Source: an uncultured Porphyromonadaceae bacterium (lineage in GTDB: Bacteria; Bacteroidota; Bacteroidia; Bacteroidales; Muribaculaceae). From it: DNA of 9,882 nucleotides. Under the pieces are notes generated by a model that was not told the origin of the DNA, did no database searches, and was given only the letters and a program-made list of their open reading frames with translations. The stretch's first letter is position 1. Every line of letters starts with the position of its first letter. The DNA lies in assembly GCA_947166165.1 (NCBI GenBank), contig CAMVDK010000111.1, positions 1 through 9,882 on the forward strand. Direction: 5' to 3'. Positions 1 through 7,918 of the stretch are shown here, one piece after another. Both the position numbers and the translations under genes were made by a program.

Positions 1-717
1 CACATACAAGTAGTGGAAATGGCGCGCCAGCACTTTGGTTTTCTTCAACTTGACGGGCAACTGCTCCACGGTGCCTTCGTGCCGGGCCACGCAGCTGTCG
101 GCCAGCGAGCAGCCGTCGCATTGCGGGCTGCGCGGTGTGCACCAAGTGGCGCCGAAGTCCATCATCGCCTGGTTGAAGGCCGCGGCCTGCCCATGCGGCA
201 GCAGGGTCTGGGCTAGGAGGGTGAACTCACGCTTGCCGGCCGTGGTGTTGATGGGCGTGCGGATGCCCTGCCAGCGTGCCAGCACGCGAAACACATTGCC
301 GTCGACCACCGCCACTGGCTCGCCAAAGGCCATGCTGGCGATGGCTGCCGCCGTGTAGTCGCCCACGCCCTTGAGCGTCTTGAGTCCTTCGGCGGTGTGG
401 GGGAATCCGCCCCGCGCCACCACCTGGCGCGCCGCCACCAGCAGGTTGCGCCCCCGACTGTAGTAACCCAGTCCCTGCCACAGGCGCAGCACCTCGTCCT
501 CGCTGGCCTCGGCCAGTGCCTCGACGGTGGGATAGCGGGCCATGAACCGCTCCCAGTAGGGGCGGCCTTGCTCCACGCGAGTCTGCTGCAGAATCACCTC
601 GCTGAGCCAGATGGCATAGGGGTCGCCGCTTCCGCGCCATGGCAGCGAGCGGCCATGCGCGCCATACCAGCGCAGCAAGGCCGCCGCAAAGGGGTGGATG
701 TCGGAACTTGCCGCCAT
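1..717 (-). CDS. mutY: A/G-specific adenine glycosylase MutY, C-terminus cut off by window edge
   Basis: This is a base-excision repair enzyme that removes adenine mispaired with 8-oxoguanine or guanine. I translated 239 residues from the ATG at 717; the frame is still open at base 1. The helix-hairpin-helix/GPD fold is recognisable: SEVILQQTRV carries the expected catalytic Glu40, LKGVGDYTAAAIA (about 114-126) is the hairpin, and VVDGNVFRVLARW carries the expected catalytic Asp139. The iron-sulfur loop is complete, with Cys193-x6-Cys200-x2-Cys203-x5-Cys209. The C-terminal NUDIX-like domain that reads 8-oxoG should begin near residue 225, and only its first residues are present. The start lies 2 nt after the stop of the GIN-domain lipoprotein gene, so the two are probably co-transcribed. 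All signature residues in the visible part are intact. Confidence 0.96.
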   Translation of the reverse strand, partial: MAASSDIHPFAAALLRWYGAHGRSLPWRGSGDPYAIWLSEVILQQTRVEQGRPYWERFMARYPTVEALAEASEDEVLRLWQGLGYYSRGRNLLVAARQVVARGGFPHTAEGLKTLKGVGDYTAAAIASMAFGEPVAVVDGNVFRVLARWQGIRTPINTTAGKREFTLLAQTLLPHGQAAAFNQAMMDFGATWCTPRSPQCDGCSLADSCVARHEGTVEQLPVKLKKTKVLARHFHYLYV

Positions 718-719
718 GC

Positions 720-1379
720 TCAATGGTCGGTCAAGTGCGAGATGTCGAGATTGCCTGGCCCGTTCACGTGCTCGGTGTGATGCTTCGCCTTGCCGCACAG
801 CGTCACGTTGCCCGCGCCATAGAGCTTGGTGTCGAGGTAATCGGTCGTGAGGTTGTCGAAGTCGATATTGCCGGCTCCCGTTTGGCTCAGCGTGAGTTTG
901 CGGCAGGTCAAGTCGGCGATTTTCACATTGCCGGCTCCGCTGAGCCGGATGTCGATCAGGTCGGCGGTGAAGGGCTTCGGAGCGATGATGTTGCCCGCGC
1001 CGCTGAGCGTGATGCACCGCACGGCGGGCGATGTCACGGTGACCGTCACATGGCTGAATTGCACACTGCCGGCTTTGGGTTTGTCGGCGATGAAGAGTTC
1101 TTCCTCTTCGACGTATGCGTTGACGAAGGGCATCACATTGGCCGGAGCTTCGATGCTCACTCGGTGCTCGTTGCCATGCTCGTAGACCACGTTGGCTGTG
1201 CCAGCGAGTGTGATGGCGTCGAAGCCCTCCATGACCATCTCTTGCCGGGTGAGGGCCACGGTGTCGGTGTCGGTGCTGCCGACCGAGGTGGTGGTTTGCG
1301 ACGATTGTCCATCGGTGTGGCACGCTGTCAGCAGCAGTGCGATGGCGGCGATGGCCGCCGGTAGTGATAATCGGTTCAT
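720..1379 (-). CDS. GIN-domain (DUF2807) lipoprotein
   Basis: This is a 219-residue exported lipoprotein of the head-GIN/DUF2807 family, common in Bacteroidetes; its biochemical role is unknown. A short signal peptide ends in the lipobox LLTAC, placing the lipidated Cys at position 20. A Ser/Thr-rich linker (about 21-45) follows. The body then carries regularly spaced turns: GAGN at 127-130, 148-151, 168-171 and 188-191, and GPGN at 207-210. The period of about 20 residues fits one turn each of a right-handed beta-helix. The conserved opening EGFDAITLAGTANVVY (51-66) matches the usual start of the domain. The gene sits 33 nt after mtgA and 2 nt before mutY, so it is probably transcribed with both. 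The family call is firm, but nothing in the sequence points to a ligand or partner. Confidence 0.88.
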   Translation of the reverse strand: MNRLSLPAAIAAIALLLTACHTDGQSSQTTTSVGSTDTDTVALTRQEMVMEGFDAITLAGTANVVYEHGNEHRVSIEAPANVMPFVNAYVEEEELFIADKPKAGSVQFSHVTVTVTSPAVRCITLSGAGNIIAPKPFTADLIDIRLSGAGNVKIADLTCRKLTLSQTGAGNIDFDNLTTDYLDTKLYGAGNVTLCGKAKHHTEHVNGPGNLDISHLTDH

Positions 1380-1412
1380 AACGCTATCGTGTTGAAAGGG
1401 TGTAAAAGATAC

Positions 1413-2111
1413 TTATTCAGTTGCAGGCTCGTCGACCCGTGGAAACTGGTCGATGATGGCCATGTCCTTTATGATTTGCCGGCTGCGCTTCATCATGTGG
1501 GCGCTGGGCTCGGCCGAGTTGCGCTTGAGCGGGTTGGGCAGCGAGGCGGCGATGAGCGCCGCTTGCTTCTTGGTCAACTCCTGTGCACTGGTGTCGAAAT
1601 GGTTCTGTGCCACGGCCTCCACGCCGTAGATGCCCTTTCCCATTTCCACGCTGTTGAGATACACCTCCATGATGCGCTCCTTGCCCCAGATTTTCTCGAT
1701 GAGCACGGTGAAGTAGGCCTCCAGTCCCTTGCGCAGCCAGCTGTGTCCCTGCCAGAGGAACACATTCTTGGCCGTCTGCTGGCTGATGGTGCTCGCACCA
1801 CGCTCGCGCTTGCCGTTGAGGGCGTCGAGGCGCGCCTGGTGGATTTGCTTGAAGTCGAATCCGTCGTGCTGCAAGAAGAGCTGGTCCTCGCTCGCCATCA
1901 CAGCTTGGGGAGCGTTGTGGCTGATTTGCTCCAACGCCACCCAGCGGTGCTTGAGCGTGGGCCACTCGCCGTCGGCCACCTGCTCGCAGCAGCGCACGAG
2001 CATGAGCGGCGTGAGATAGACGGGCACATACTTGAACACCAGCACTGCCGTGACCGTGCTGACGAAGAAAAAGATGATCAAGTTGCGCAACCAGCACAAG
2101 AGGGTGTTCAT
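1413..2111 (-). CDS. mtgA: Monofunctional biosynthetic peptidoglycan transglycosylase (GT51)
   Basis: This enzyme polymerises lipid II into glycan strands at the outer face of the inner membrane. The protein has 232 residues, normal for the stand-alone enzyme, and no transpeptidase domain follows. One membrane anchor lies at about residues 10-29 (LIIFFFVSTVTAVLVF). GT51 motifs appear in order: ASEDQLFLQHDGFD, with the expected catalytic Glu75 (73-86); RGASTISQQTAKN (104-116); and KERIMEVYLNSVEMGKGIYGVEAVAQ (144-169), with the second conserved Glu149. The ATG at 2111 places the anchor close to the N-terminus, as expected. It lies 44 nt downstream of the C10 protease gene. No good TAnnTTTG promoter is visible in that gap, so read-through from upstream is likely. 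Confidence 0.95.
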   Translation of the reverse strand: MNTLLCWLRNLIIFFFVSTVTAVLVFKYVPVYLTPLMLVRCCEQVADGEWPTLKHRWVALEQISHNAPQAVMASEDQLFLQHDGFDFKQIHQARLDALNGKRERGASTISQQTAKNVFLWQGHSWLRKGLEAYFTVLIEKIWGKERIMEVYLNSVEMGKGIYGVEAVAQNHFDTSAQELTKKQAALIAASLPNPLKRNSAEPSAHMMKRSRQIIKDMAIIDQFPRVDEPATE

Positions 2112-2146
2112 ATAAGTTTGTCGTGATGATATGGTTGTATAAATCG

Positions 2147-2160
2147 AATAGCCGGCTATT
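2147..2160. repeat. 14-bp perfect palindrome over the protease stop codon
   Basis: AATAGCCGGCTATT is a perfect palindrome covering the TAG stop of the C10 protease gene, just upstream of mtgA. It has no loop and no adjacent T-tract on the minus strand, so it does not look like a terminator. It could be a protein-binding site, or chance. Confidence 0.35.
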
Positions 2161-4549
2161 GCGCCACCACGAGGTTGATGGCCGCATTCACGTCGCCCAC
2201 ATCGATGCCTGGCGCACCGTCGACCTCGGCGCGTCCGCCATACTGCTCCGGGTCGTGGCCGGCCACGATGATGTTGATCAGGCAGTTCACGTCCTCCACA
2301 TCCACCGTTCCGTCGCCATTGACGTCGCCTGGCCTATAGCCCGCGGCCGGCTCGCGCCAGCTGAAGGTGTAGGCCTTGGTGCCGCAGCCTGCGGTGAGTT
2401 CACCGGCACTGTAGTAGTAGAGCCAGCCGAAGTACTTCACGCCGTCGAGCAGGTCGTCGAAGTCGAAGCGCAGCGTGGTGGTGGCTCCGGCGGCGAGTTG
2501 CAGCGGCACAGTCTGTGTGCGCACCACCGTGCCGGTCACGGTCTCCTGGTTGGTCACGCGGTAGAGCCGCATCGAGAAGTCCTCGTCGTAGTCGGTGGTG
2601 CCGGTGTTCTCGATGGTGGCCAGCACGCTGAAGCGGTCGCTGCCCACGATGCGGTTCTCCTGGTCGATCACATCGAGCACCTGCGCCGTCACGGTCAGCG
2701 AGGCCTCGGGCATGGCGGCGATGGCGAGCGTGCGGGTGGCGATGGGGGCCGAGCCGTCGCTGTTGAGCGAGAAGGTGAGCGTCTTGGTGCCGGCCTCGGT
2801 GGGGGTGAAGCGGTAGGGCAGCGTGCCCGTCTCGCCCATGCCGAGGGTGGAGAGCGCCGTGGCCATGAACGTGCCGTCGACATACATATACACCAGGTCG
2901 TTGGTCGAATTGCCATTGTTGGTGAGCGTGAGCGCCACGTTGACCGGCTTACCGGCGCGCAGCGTGCCTTGGAAGGCGACGTCGTCGACCGCATACTCGG
3001 GCGTGGCCATGGTGCCGTAGCCGGTGATGGTGCACTTGGTGTCGCTGTTGATGACCACCTTCACATAGTTCATGTCGGCACCCAGGCAGGGCACCCAGTT
3101 GTCCTTCAGGTAGACGGTGCAGATGGGCTTCAGGTAGTAGGTGCCGCTGGTCTTGTTGGCGCCGAACGACAGCGTGCGCGTGGCGGTGGTGCTGCCCGCG
3201 TAGTAGTTGGGCTTGAGGTCGGTGGTGTTGAGCGTGTAGATTTTGTCGAGCAGCTTGCCGCTGGAGTCGTAGAATCCCCACCCGTAGCTGAAGCTGGCCG
3301 GCTGCGAGGTCATGTTGTAGAAGCAGCCGGTGTACACGCTCAAGTAGAACTTGCTCGTTGAGTAGGAGCGTGTGAGGGTGGTGCTGGTGGTGTTGAGCTT
3401 GACGTCGGTCGAGGTCATCACCGGAGTCGAGGCTTCGGTGCCCGGCTCCAGGCCGATGGCCATGCCCTGGCGGTAGACGTAGCCGTAGGAGCCGTTGGCG
3501 CTGCCTATGCCTTCGGCCCCTGGGTTGAGCACGCTGAGCACGAAGTAGCCGTCGCTCTGGCTGTTCCAGCCCCAGTTGATGTGGAAGCGTCCCTCGCCGT
3601 CGCACCCGTCGCACACAAAGGCGTGTCCGCCCGACTTCTTGTTGCCGGCATACACCACCGGCCGTCCGGCGGCCAGCTCGCTGTGGAGCAGCTGCTCCCA
3701 GCCCTCGTTGGTGTAGTTGGCGCGACGCACATACTGGCTGCTGGCCTTGTAGCCAAAGTAGGTCGACAGCGCGTAGGGCACCTTGTTGGTCGAAGCCGAC
3801 GAGGCCGTCGAGTTGTAGCTCATGCCCACGGCCTGCCCGCAATAGAGCATCAGCGTGGCCACGGCGGCTCCGGCCGTGGTGGTGGTGTCGCCCTGGTAGT
3901 ACACGTCGGTCATGGCGGTCCAGTTGAAGTTCTTTACCGCCAGTTCGGGCATGTCGGTGCCGTTGGAGGTGTAGGCCGGAATGGCCTGGGTGGGCCTTGC
4001 GGGCCACTGGTGGTAGTACATCACCTGGGCCATCGCAGTGGCCACACAGCCGGTCACCGAGCGCTTGCCCTGATAGTAGGGCAGCAGGTGGTTGAAGGGC
4101 GAGCCTTGGCCCCAGTGGCTGGTCACCATCGGTGCGATGGCGGGCTGCGCGAGCAGGCGAGCCGGACGCGCGCCGGCGTCGAGGGCGGCCATCTGCTCGG
4201 CATAGTCGTCGAGCAGCTCCTGCAGGGCGGGCGGCACATCGGCGGCGTTGATGGTGCCGCCAGGGCTGTAGGCCAGCACGGCCGGGGCGCGGTCGTCGCC
4301 GGCCACAATGGCGTAGCCACGGCCTGTGGCGGCGTTGAACACATAGTAGGGCATCGCCGCGCCTGGGGCGCGCTGCGCCACGGCGACCGTGGTGCATGGC
4401 TCAACGGCACCGCCCAGACGGCTGGCAGCGATGGCACGAGCACGGGCGGCGTCGACAGGGGCACCGCACAGCGGGACCCACACGGCGGCAACGGTGGCCA
4501 AAAGCGCACACAAGCGCTTGGCAATACGGGGAAGGCTGAATAAGGTCAT
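2156..4549 (-). CDS. Secreted C10-family cysteine protease (streptopain-like) with dockerin-like C-terminus
   Basis: This is an exported cysteine endopeptidase of 797 residues. The ATG at 4549 is preferred because it starts a proper signal peptide (1-33, hydrophobic ALLATVAAVWVPL). The open frame continues upstream, but those residues are Arg-rich and overlap the NUDIX gene antisense to nothing meaningful. The N-terminal region (about 34-130) contains AMPYYVFNAATGRGYAIVAGDDRAPAVLAYS, typical of the Spi-type inhibitory propeptide. In the catalytic domain, SVTGCVATAMAQVMYYHQWP gives nucleophile Cys168, GGHAFVCDG gives His309, and NWGW (325-328) supplies the conserved Trp. About 370-730 looks like beta-sandwich repeats, including a CARDB-like stretch near 525-610. 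Residues 741-795 form a dockerin-like pair: the first Ca loop is DVNGDGTVD (742-750), while the second, EVDGAPGID (775-783), lacks the usual central Asp. It probably digests external protein. It may start a second transcription unit, 74 nt after the NUDIX gene. Confidence 0.92.
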   Translation of the reverse strand: MTLFSLPRIAKRLCALLATVAAVWVPLCGAPVDAARARAIAASRLGGAVEPCTTVAVAQRAPGAAMPYYVFNAATGRGYAIVAGDDRAPAVLAYSPGGTINAADVPPALQELLDDYAEQMAALDAGARPARLLAQPAIAPMVTSHWGQGSPFNHLLPYYQGKRSVTGCVATAMAQVMYYHQWPARPTQAIPAYTSNGTDMPELAVKNFNWTAMTDVYYQGDTTTTAGAAVATLMLYCGQAVGMSYNSTASSASTNKVPYALSTYFGYKASSQYVRRANYTNEGWEQLLHSELAAGRPVVYAGNKKSGGHAFVCDGCDGEGRFHINWGWNSQSDGYFVLSVLNPGAEGIGSANGSYGYVYRQGMAIGLEPGTEASTPVMTSTDVKLNTTSTTLTRSYSTSKFYLSVYTGCFYNMTSQPASFSYGWGFYDSSGKLLDKIYTLNTTDLKPNYYAGSTTATRTLSFGANKTSGTYYLKPICTVYLKDNWVPCLGADMNYVKVVINSDTKCTITGYGTMATPEYAVDDVAFQGTLRAGKPVNVALTLTNNGNSTNDLVYMYVDGTFMATALSTLGMGETGTLPYRFTPTEAGTKTLTFSLNSDGSAPIATRTLAIAAMPEASLTVTAQVLDVIDQENRIVGSDRFSVLATIENTGTTDYDEDFSMRLYRVTNQETVTGTVVRTQTVPLQLAAGATTTLRFDFDDLLDGVKYFGWLYYYSAGELTAGCGTKAYTFSWREPAAGYRPGDVNGDGTVDVEDVNCLINIIVAGHDPEQYGGRAEVDGAPGIDVGDVNAAINLVVAQ

Positions 4550-4590
4550 GACAATATGGTTGGTTACGATGATTAAAACAAAATGAATGC

Positions 4591-4609
4591 GGCGGCACGG
4601 CGGGCCGCC
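4591..4609 (-). terminator. Possible weak terminator between the NUDIX and C10 protease genes
   Basis: A 6-bp GC stem (4604-4609 with 4591-4596, loop of 7 nt) lies shortly after the NUDIX stop codon. Further along on the minus strand, 7 nt after the stem, comes a T-rich run, TTTTGTTTT. The stem is short and the T-run is displaced, so this is only a candidate. If real, it separates the meaB-NUDIX operon from the protease-mtgA-mutY group. Confidence 0.3.
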
Positions 4610-4623
4610 AGCGTCGGGAGCCT

Positions 4624-5145
4624 TCAGTGCGTCAGCGTGGCGTAGTAGATCATGTCGATCTCTTCGTAGGTGAAGTCGCTGCTCATGAAGTTGCCCGTCT
4701 TGAGCTTGAGGAAGTGCGACATGCGCTCGAGGGCCTGCTCGAAAATCTGCTGGTGGTCGAAGGCGAGCTCCGGCATTCGCCCGATGGCGAACCACTGCGC
4801 ACGCGCGGCGTCGTCGGCACCGGCCACATCGGCGGTGCGCATCAGCGTGAAGTAGGCAATCGAGATGACGCGCTCGCGGGGGTCGCGGTCGGGACGCGTG
4901 AAGGCCCCCAGCTGCTCGATGTTGGTCACTTGCACGCCGGTCTCCTCGAACAGCTCGCGACGGGCGCCGTCGGGAGCGTCCTCGTCGATTTCCAGAAAGC
5001 CGCCGGGAAAAGCCCAGCGCCCTTTATAGGGTTCTCTGCCACGCTCGACGAGCAGCACGTTCAGGCGCACGCCGTCGAATCCAAACACAACGCAGTCGGT
5101 GGTCACCGCAGGGTGTGGATGACTATAGGTGAATTGTTCTTGCAT
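4624..5145 (-). CDS. NUDIX hydrolase (ADP-ribose pyrophosphatase / NrtR-like), short C-terminus
   Basis: This 173-residue protein should hydrolyse a nucleoside diphosphate linked to another moiety; an ADP-ribose-type substrate is inferred from family resemblance. The NUDIX box is complete: G49-x5-E55-x7-R63-E64-L-F-E67-E68-T-G70-V71, so the metal-binding glutamates are present. TTDCVVFGFDGVRLNVLLVERG (15-36) and GAFTRPDRDPRERVISIAYF (80-99) resemble the COG1051/NrtR group, in which a winged-helix DNA-binding domain often follows. Here the protein stops at SDFTYEEIDMIYYATLTH, which resembles just the first helix of that domain, so it is probably catalytic only. A 5-bp hairpin (TAGGC/GCCTA, 5158-5172) lies across the stop of the preceding gene. 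The gene follows that stop by 24 nt and is probably in the same operon as meaB. Confidence 0.9.
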   Translation of the reverse strand: MQEQFTYSHPHPAVTTDCVVFGFDGVRLNVLLVERGREPYKGRWAFPGGFLEIDEDAPDGARRELFEETGVQVTNIEQLGAFTRPDRDPRERVISIAYFTLMRTADVAGADDAARAQWFAIGRMPELAFDHQQIFEQALERMSHFLKLKTGNFMSSDFTYEEIDMIYYATLTH

Positions 5146-5169
5146 AACCTTATCTCTTAGGCACTTAGC

Positions 5170-5637
5170 CTATAATTCCTTGAAATAAATCTCAAATTGC
5201 GTGTCACGGTCGGGCTTGTCGATGGCCACAGCGGCATAGGGCCGGATTCGGTAGCCCAGCTTGTCGCCCTTCTTGATGTGGTAGTTGAACACGATGGTGC
5301 TGCCCACCTGCGAGATTTCGGCGGGAATCACCTGCGTGTCGCGGTCGGTGTCGGGCAGTACCACCGCCAGCACAAACTGCGTCTTGAAGTTCACGGGGGT
5401 GGGCTGGCCGTTGGTGCCCATCACGGCAGCCTCGCCGAAGTAGCGGCGGAAGTCCTGCTCGTTGTCGAAGCTGAGCTTGTGCTGCTTCTTGTCGCCATCA
5501 GGGTTCATCGGATAATAGTTGATCAACTCGGTGTAGCTGATGGGGTAGGCCTGGGCCTCCACCTTCTTGAGCGGGTTGCACTGCGCGAAGCCCAAGAGCA
5601 GGGCCAGCAGCGCCAGGATGTTGAGAAAACGCTTCAT
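5170..5637 (-). CDS. Small exported protein of unknown function, possible lipoprotein
   Basis: I do not recognise this 155-residue protein with confidence. It begins with a clear export signal, MKRFLNILALLALLLGFAQC. Cys20 could be lipidated, but Gln at the -1 position is not a canonical lipobox. The mature part has FDNEQDFRRYFGEAAVMG followed by alternating beta strands (KTQFVLAVVLPDT, GSTIVFNYHIKKGDKLGY, PYAAVAIDKPD) and ends in FEIYFKEL. This layout faintly recalls PrcB_C-type small beta domains, but that is a guess. The ATG at 5637 lies 6 nt after the meaB stop and 24 nt before the NUDIX start, so it is almost certainly co-transcribed with them. Its base composition matches its neighbours. 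Confidence 0.8.
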   Translation of the reverse strand: MKRFLNILALLALLLGFAQCNPLKKVEAQAYPISYTELINYYPMNPDGDKKQHKLSFDNEQDFRRYFGEAAVMGTNGQPTPVNFKTQFVLAVVLPDTDRDTQVIPAEISQVGSTIVFNYHIKKGDKLGYRIRPYAAVAIDKPDRDTQFEIYFKEL

Positions 5638-5643
5638 TGGTTG

Positions 5644-6786
5644 TTATTTGTTCATGTTTTCGTAGTAGTGACGCAGCACATCGGCCGCAGCGACAAACGA
5701 CGACTGCTGGTTGTTGAGCACCATGTCCTGCTTGATGCGGAGCAGGCGCTGCACCTCGGGGTCGCTGTAGAAGCGGGCCTTGAGCTGCTCGTCGATGGTT
5801 TCATACATCCAGTACTGCTCCTGCTGCCGGCGGCGCTCGTCGAAGTAGCCATTGGCCTTCACATGGTCGAAGTAGCGGTCAATCATGTCCCACACGCGGT
5901 CGATGCCCAGCTCGTAGTAGCCCGAATAGGTGGTCACCTCGGGTGTCCAGCCGCTGGGCGGCAGCGGGAACAGGTGCAGGGCGTTGCGGAACTGGGCCGC
6001 CGCCAGATTGGCGCGCTCCACGTTGTCGCCGTCGGCCTTGTTGATCACGATTCCGTCGGCCATCTCCATGATGCCGCGCTTGATGCCCTGCAGCTCGTCG
6101 CCAGTGCCGGCCAGCTGGATGAGCAGGAAGAAGTCGACCATCGAGTGCACGGCGATTTCGCTCTGCCCCACCCCTACGGTCTCGACAAAGATGTTGTCGT
6201 AGCCGGCGGCCTCGCAGAGCACGATGGTTTCGCGCGTCTTGCGGGCCACGCCGCCCAGCGACCCCGCCGAGGGGCTGGGACGGATAAAGGCCCGCGGGTG
6301 CACGGCCAGCTTCTCCATGCGTGTCTTGTCGCCCAATATGCTGCCCTTGCTCCGCTCGCTGCTGGGGTCGATGGCCAGCACGGCGAGCTTGCCGCCGCGC
6401 TCGAGCACGTGGATGCCGAACACGTCGATGCTGGTCGACTTGCCGGCGCCCGGCACACCGGTGATGCCGATGCGCTTGCTGCCGCCGGTGTAGGGCAGGC
6501 ACTTCTCAATCACCTGCTGGGCCACCACCTGGTGCTCAGGCACGGTGCTCTCGACAAGCGTCACCGCCTGTCCAAGCACGGCGGTGTTGCCCTTGCGGAT
6601 GCCCTCCACATAGTCGGCCACCGACAGTTGCGGACGCCGACGGCGCTTGAGGTAGGGGTTCACGATAGGCGGCTGCTCGATGCCGGCGTTCACTTGCAGG
6701 CCGGCATACTGCCCGTCATTCTCGGGATGCTCGCACGAGCAGCCAGTCTCGGCGGAGGGGGTTGGGGTATGTTTGTCTTTTTCCAT
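5644..6786 (-). CDS. meaB: Methylmalonyl-CoA mutase-associated GTPase MeaB
   Basis: This G3E-family P-loop GTPase protects adenosylcobalamin-dependent methylmalonyl-CoA mutase and helps load and repair its cofactor in the cytoplasm. In gut Bacteroidales that enzyme acts in the succinate-propionate pathway. The protein has 380 residues. Walker A is GVPGAGKST (110-118), AIDPSSERSKGSILGDKTRM (138-157) is the conserved switch region, ETVGVGQSE (202-210) is the family signature, and NKAD (249-252) is the guanine-specificity motif. The stretch HPENDGQYAGLQVNAGIEQPPIVNPYLKRR (about 20-49) resembles the N-terminal block of Bacteroidetes MeaB. The first 18 residues, with CSC, look like an unremarkable extension. 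The mutase subunit genes are not in this window. It lies 25 nt after the long DUF1573 gene and 6 nt before the small exported protein gene, so it is in an operon. Confidence 0.96.
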   Translation of the reverse strand: MEKDKHTPTPSAETGCSCEHPENDGQYAGLQVNAGIEQPPIVNPYLKRRRRPQLSVADYVEGIRKGNTAVLGQAVTLVESTVPEHQVVAQQVIEKCLPYTGGSKRIGITGVPGAGKSTSIDVFGIHVLERGGKLAVLAIDPSSERSKGSILGDKTRMEKLAVHPRAFIRPSPSAGSLGGVARKTRETIVLCEAAGYDNIFVETVGVGQSEIAVHSMVDFFLLIQLAGTGDELQGIKRGIMEMADGIVINKADGDNVERANLAAAQFRNALHLFPLPPSGWTPEVTTYSGYYELGIDRVWDMIDRYFDHVKANGYFDERRRQQEQYWMYETIDEQLKARFYSDPEVQRLLRIKQDMVLNNQQSSFVAAADVLRHYYENMNK

Positions 6787-6811
6787 TTGTTGTAATAGGT
6801 GTTGACGGTTG

Positions 6812-7912
6812 TCAGTTGTCGGTCACCTCGCCCACCAGGCGGACGATTTGACTGGGGTGGACGGGGTCGTTGGTCATCACTTCGAGCAGGGTGTTGATCA
6901 CCTTGCCGTGGCAGCCAGCGGTGTCGACGGTCACCACCACGGTGGCCTGCTTGCCGCGGCCCACCTCGCTGTGGCTCACCGTGGCGCTCACCGAGGCGTC
7001 GCCGCTCCACAGGCGCCGCACCAGCAGCGGGTCGTGGCCGCGGTTGGCGATGGTCAGCGTGGCGGTGGCACGGCCGCCACGGGGCGTGGCGGGCAGGTTG
7101 AGCCGGGGGCCGCAGCTCAGCTCGGCCACGGGAGCCTGCATGCGCTGGCGCTCGTCGAGGTGGCCGAACGTCTCGCGCACGTTGCTCACCACCTCCAGCC
7201 GTCCGATGCCGCTCAGCGCGCCAGCGTTCGGGGCGAGCGGCTCGGCCATCACGTCGAGCGAGTCGGCGTTCAGACCCCACAGCGGGGCGCGCCCGCTGTC
7301 GAGGTGCACCATCAGCGTGGTCACGGCGCCGGGCGGCACGGTGTCGGGCACGGCGCGCGCCGAGAGGTGGGCCGGGGCGTGATGCAGCGTCACCAGCAGG
7401 GTGTCGGTCGAGGCGTTGTAGGCCGGCAGCGCGACGTTGCGCCGCTCGCCGCGGGGCACCTCGCCCACAGCCACGAGCCTACCGCTGAGCCGCAGCGAGC
7501 CCACGGCCACGGGATACTGCTCGTCGAGCGTGGCGGGAGCCGGAATCACGTTGCCCACAATGGTGAGCTGCGAGCGACCCGGACGGCCGGTGCTGAACAC
7601 CCACACGTCCTTCGCAAACTCGCCGGGGCGGTTGGCCGGAGAATAGGTGATGTCCACCCGGCCGGTGTCGCCCGGGGCGATGGGCGAGCGGGTGTAGTCA
7701 ACGGCGGTGCATCCGCACGCCGTGCGCACACGCGCCAGCGAGAGCACCGAGTCGCCAGTATTCACCACGCGCATGGTGCAAGTCACCTTTCCGTCCTGCT
7801 CGCGTATGGTGCCAAAGTCGTGGCGGCTCTCAAGCCACGTGGGCACGGCCTGCCCTGCGCCAGAGAGCACCAGCGGAAGCAGCAGCAATATGCAGGCAAC
7901 GCGCAAGTTCAT
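6812..7912 (-). CDS. Long secreted DUF1573-family protein
   Basis: This exported protein has 366 residues, and its signal peptide ends near AGQA/VP (about 22). The first domain (about 25-122) is a typical DUF1573 unit: HDFGTI at 31-36, a VVNTGDSVLSL strand, the ACGCT motif with Cys66 and Cys68, PIAPGDTGRVDITYSP, and GEFAKDVWVFS. DUF1573 is an ASH/MSP-like immunoglobulin fold of unknown role, very common in the Bacteroidetes envelope. The rest (about 123-250 and 260-362) looks like two further divergent Ig-like domains; the last has CGPRLNLPATPRGGRATATLTIANRG and lacks the CGCT motif. Its GC content is among the highest in the window. It starts 6 nt after the short DUF1573 gene, so the pair is a tandem, and meaB follows after 25 nt. 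Function is unknown. Confidence 0.88.
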   Translation of the reverse strand: MNLRVACILLLLPLVLSGAGQAVPTWLESRHDFGTIREQDGKVTCTMRVVNTGDSVLSLARVRTACGCTAVDYTRSPIAPGDTGRVDITYSPANRPGEFAKDVWVFSTGRPGRSQLTIVGNVIPAPATLDEQYPVAVGSLRLSGRLVAVGEVPRGERRNVALPAYNASTDTLLVTLHHAPAHLSARAVPDTVPPGAVTTLMVHLDSGRAPLWGLNADSLDVMAEPLAPNAGALSGIGRLEVVSNVRETFGHLDERQRMQAPVAELSCGPRLNLPATPRGGRATATLTIANRGHDPLLVRRLWSGDASVSATVSHSEVGRGKQATVVVTVDTAGCHGKVINTLLEVMTNDPVHPSQIVRLVGEVTDN

Positions 7913-7918
7913 CGATCA

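Noticed and set aside
4550..4795. Upstream extension of the C10 protease frame by 82 residues.
   Set aside because: The extension is Arg/Ala-rich, overlaps the NUDIX gene in another frame, and would bury the signal peptide; the ATG at 4549 is the sensible start.
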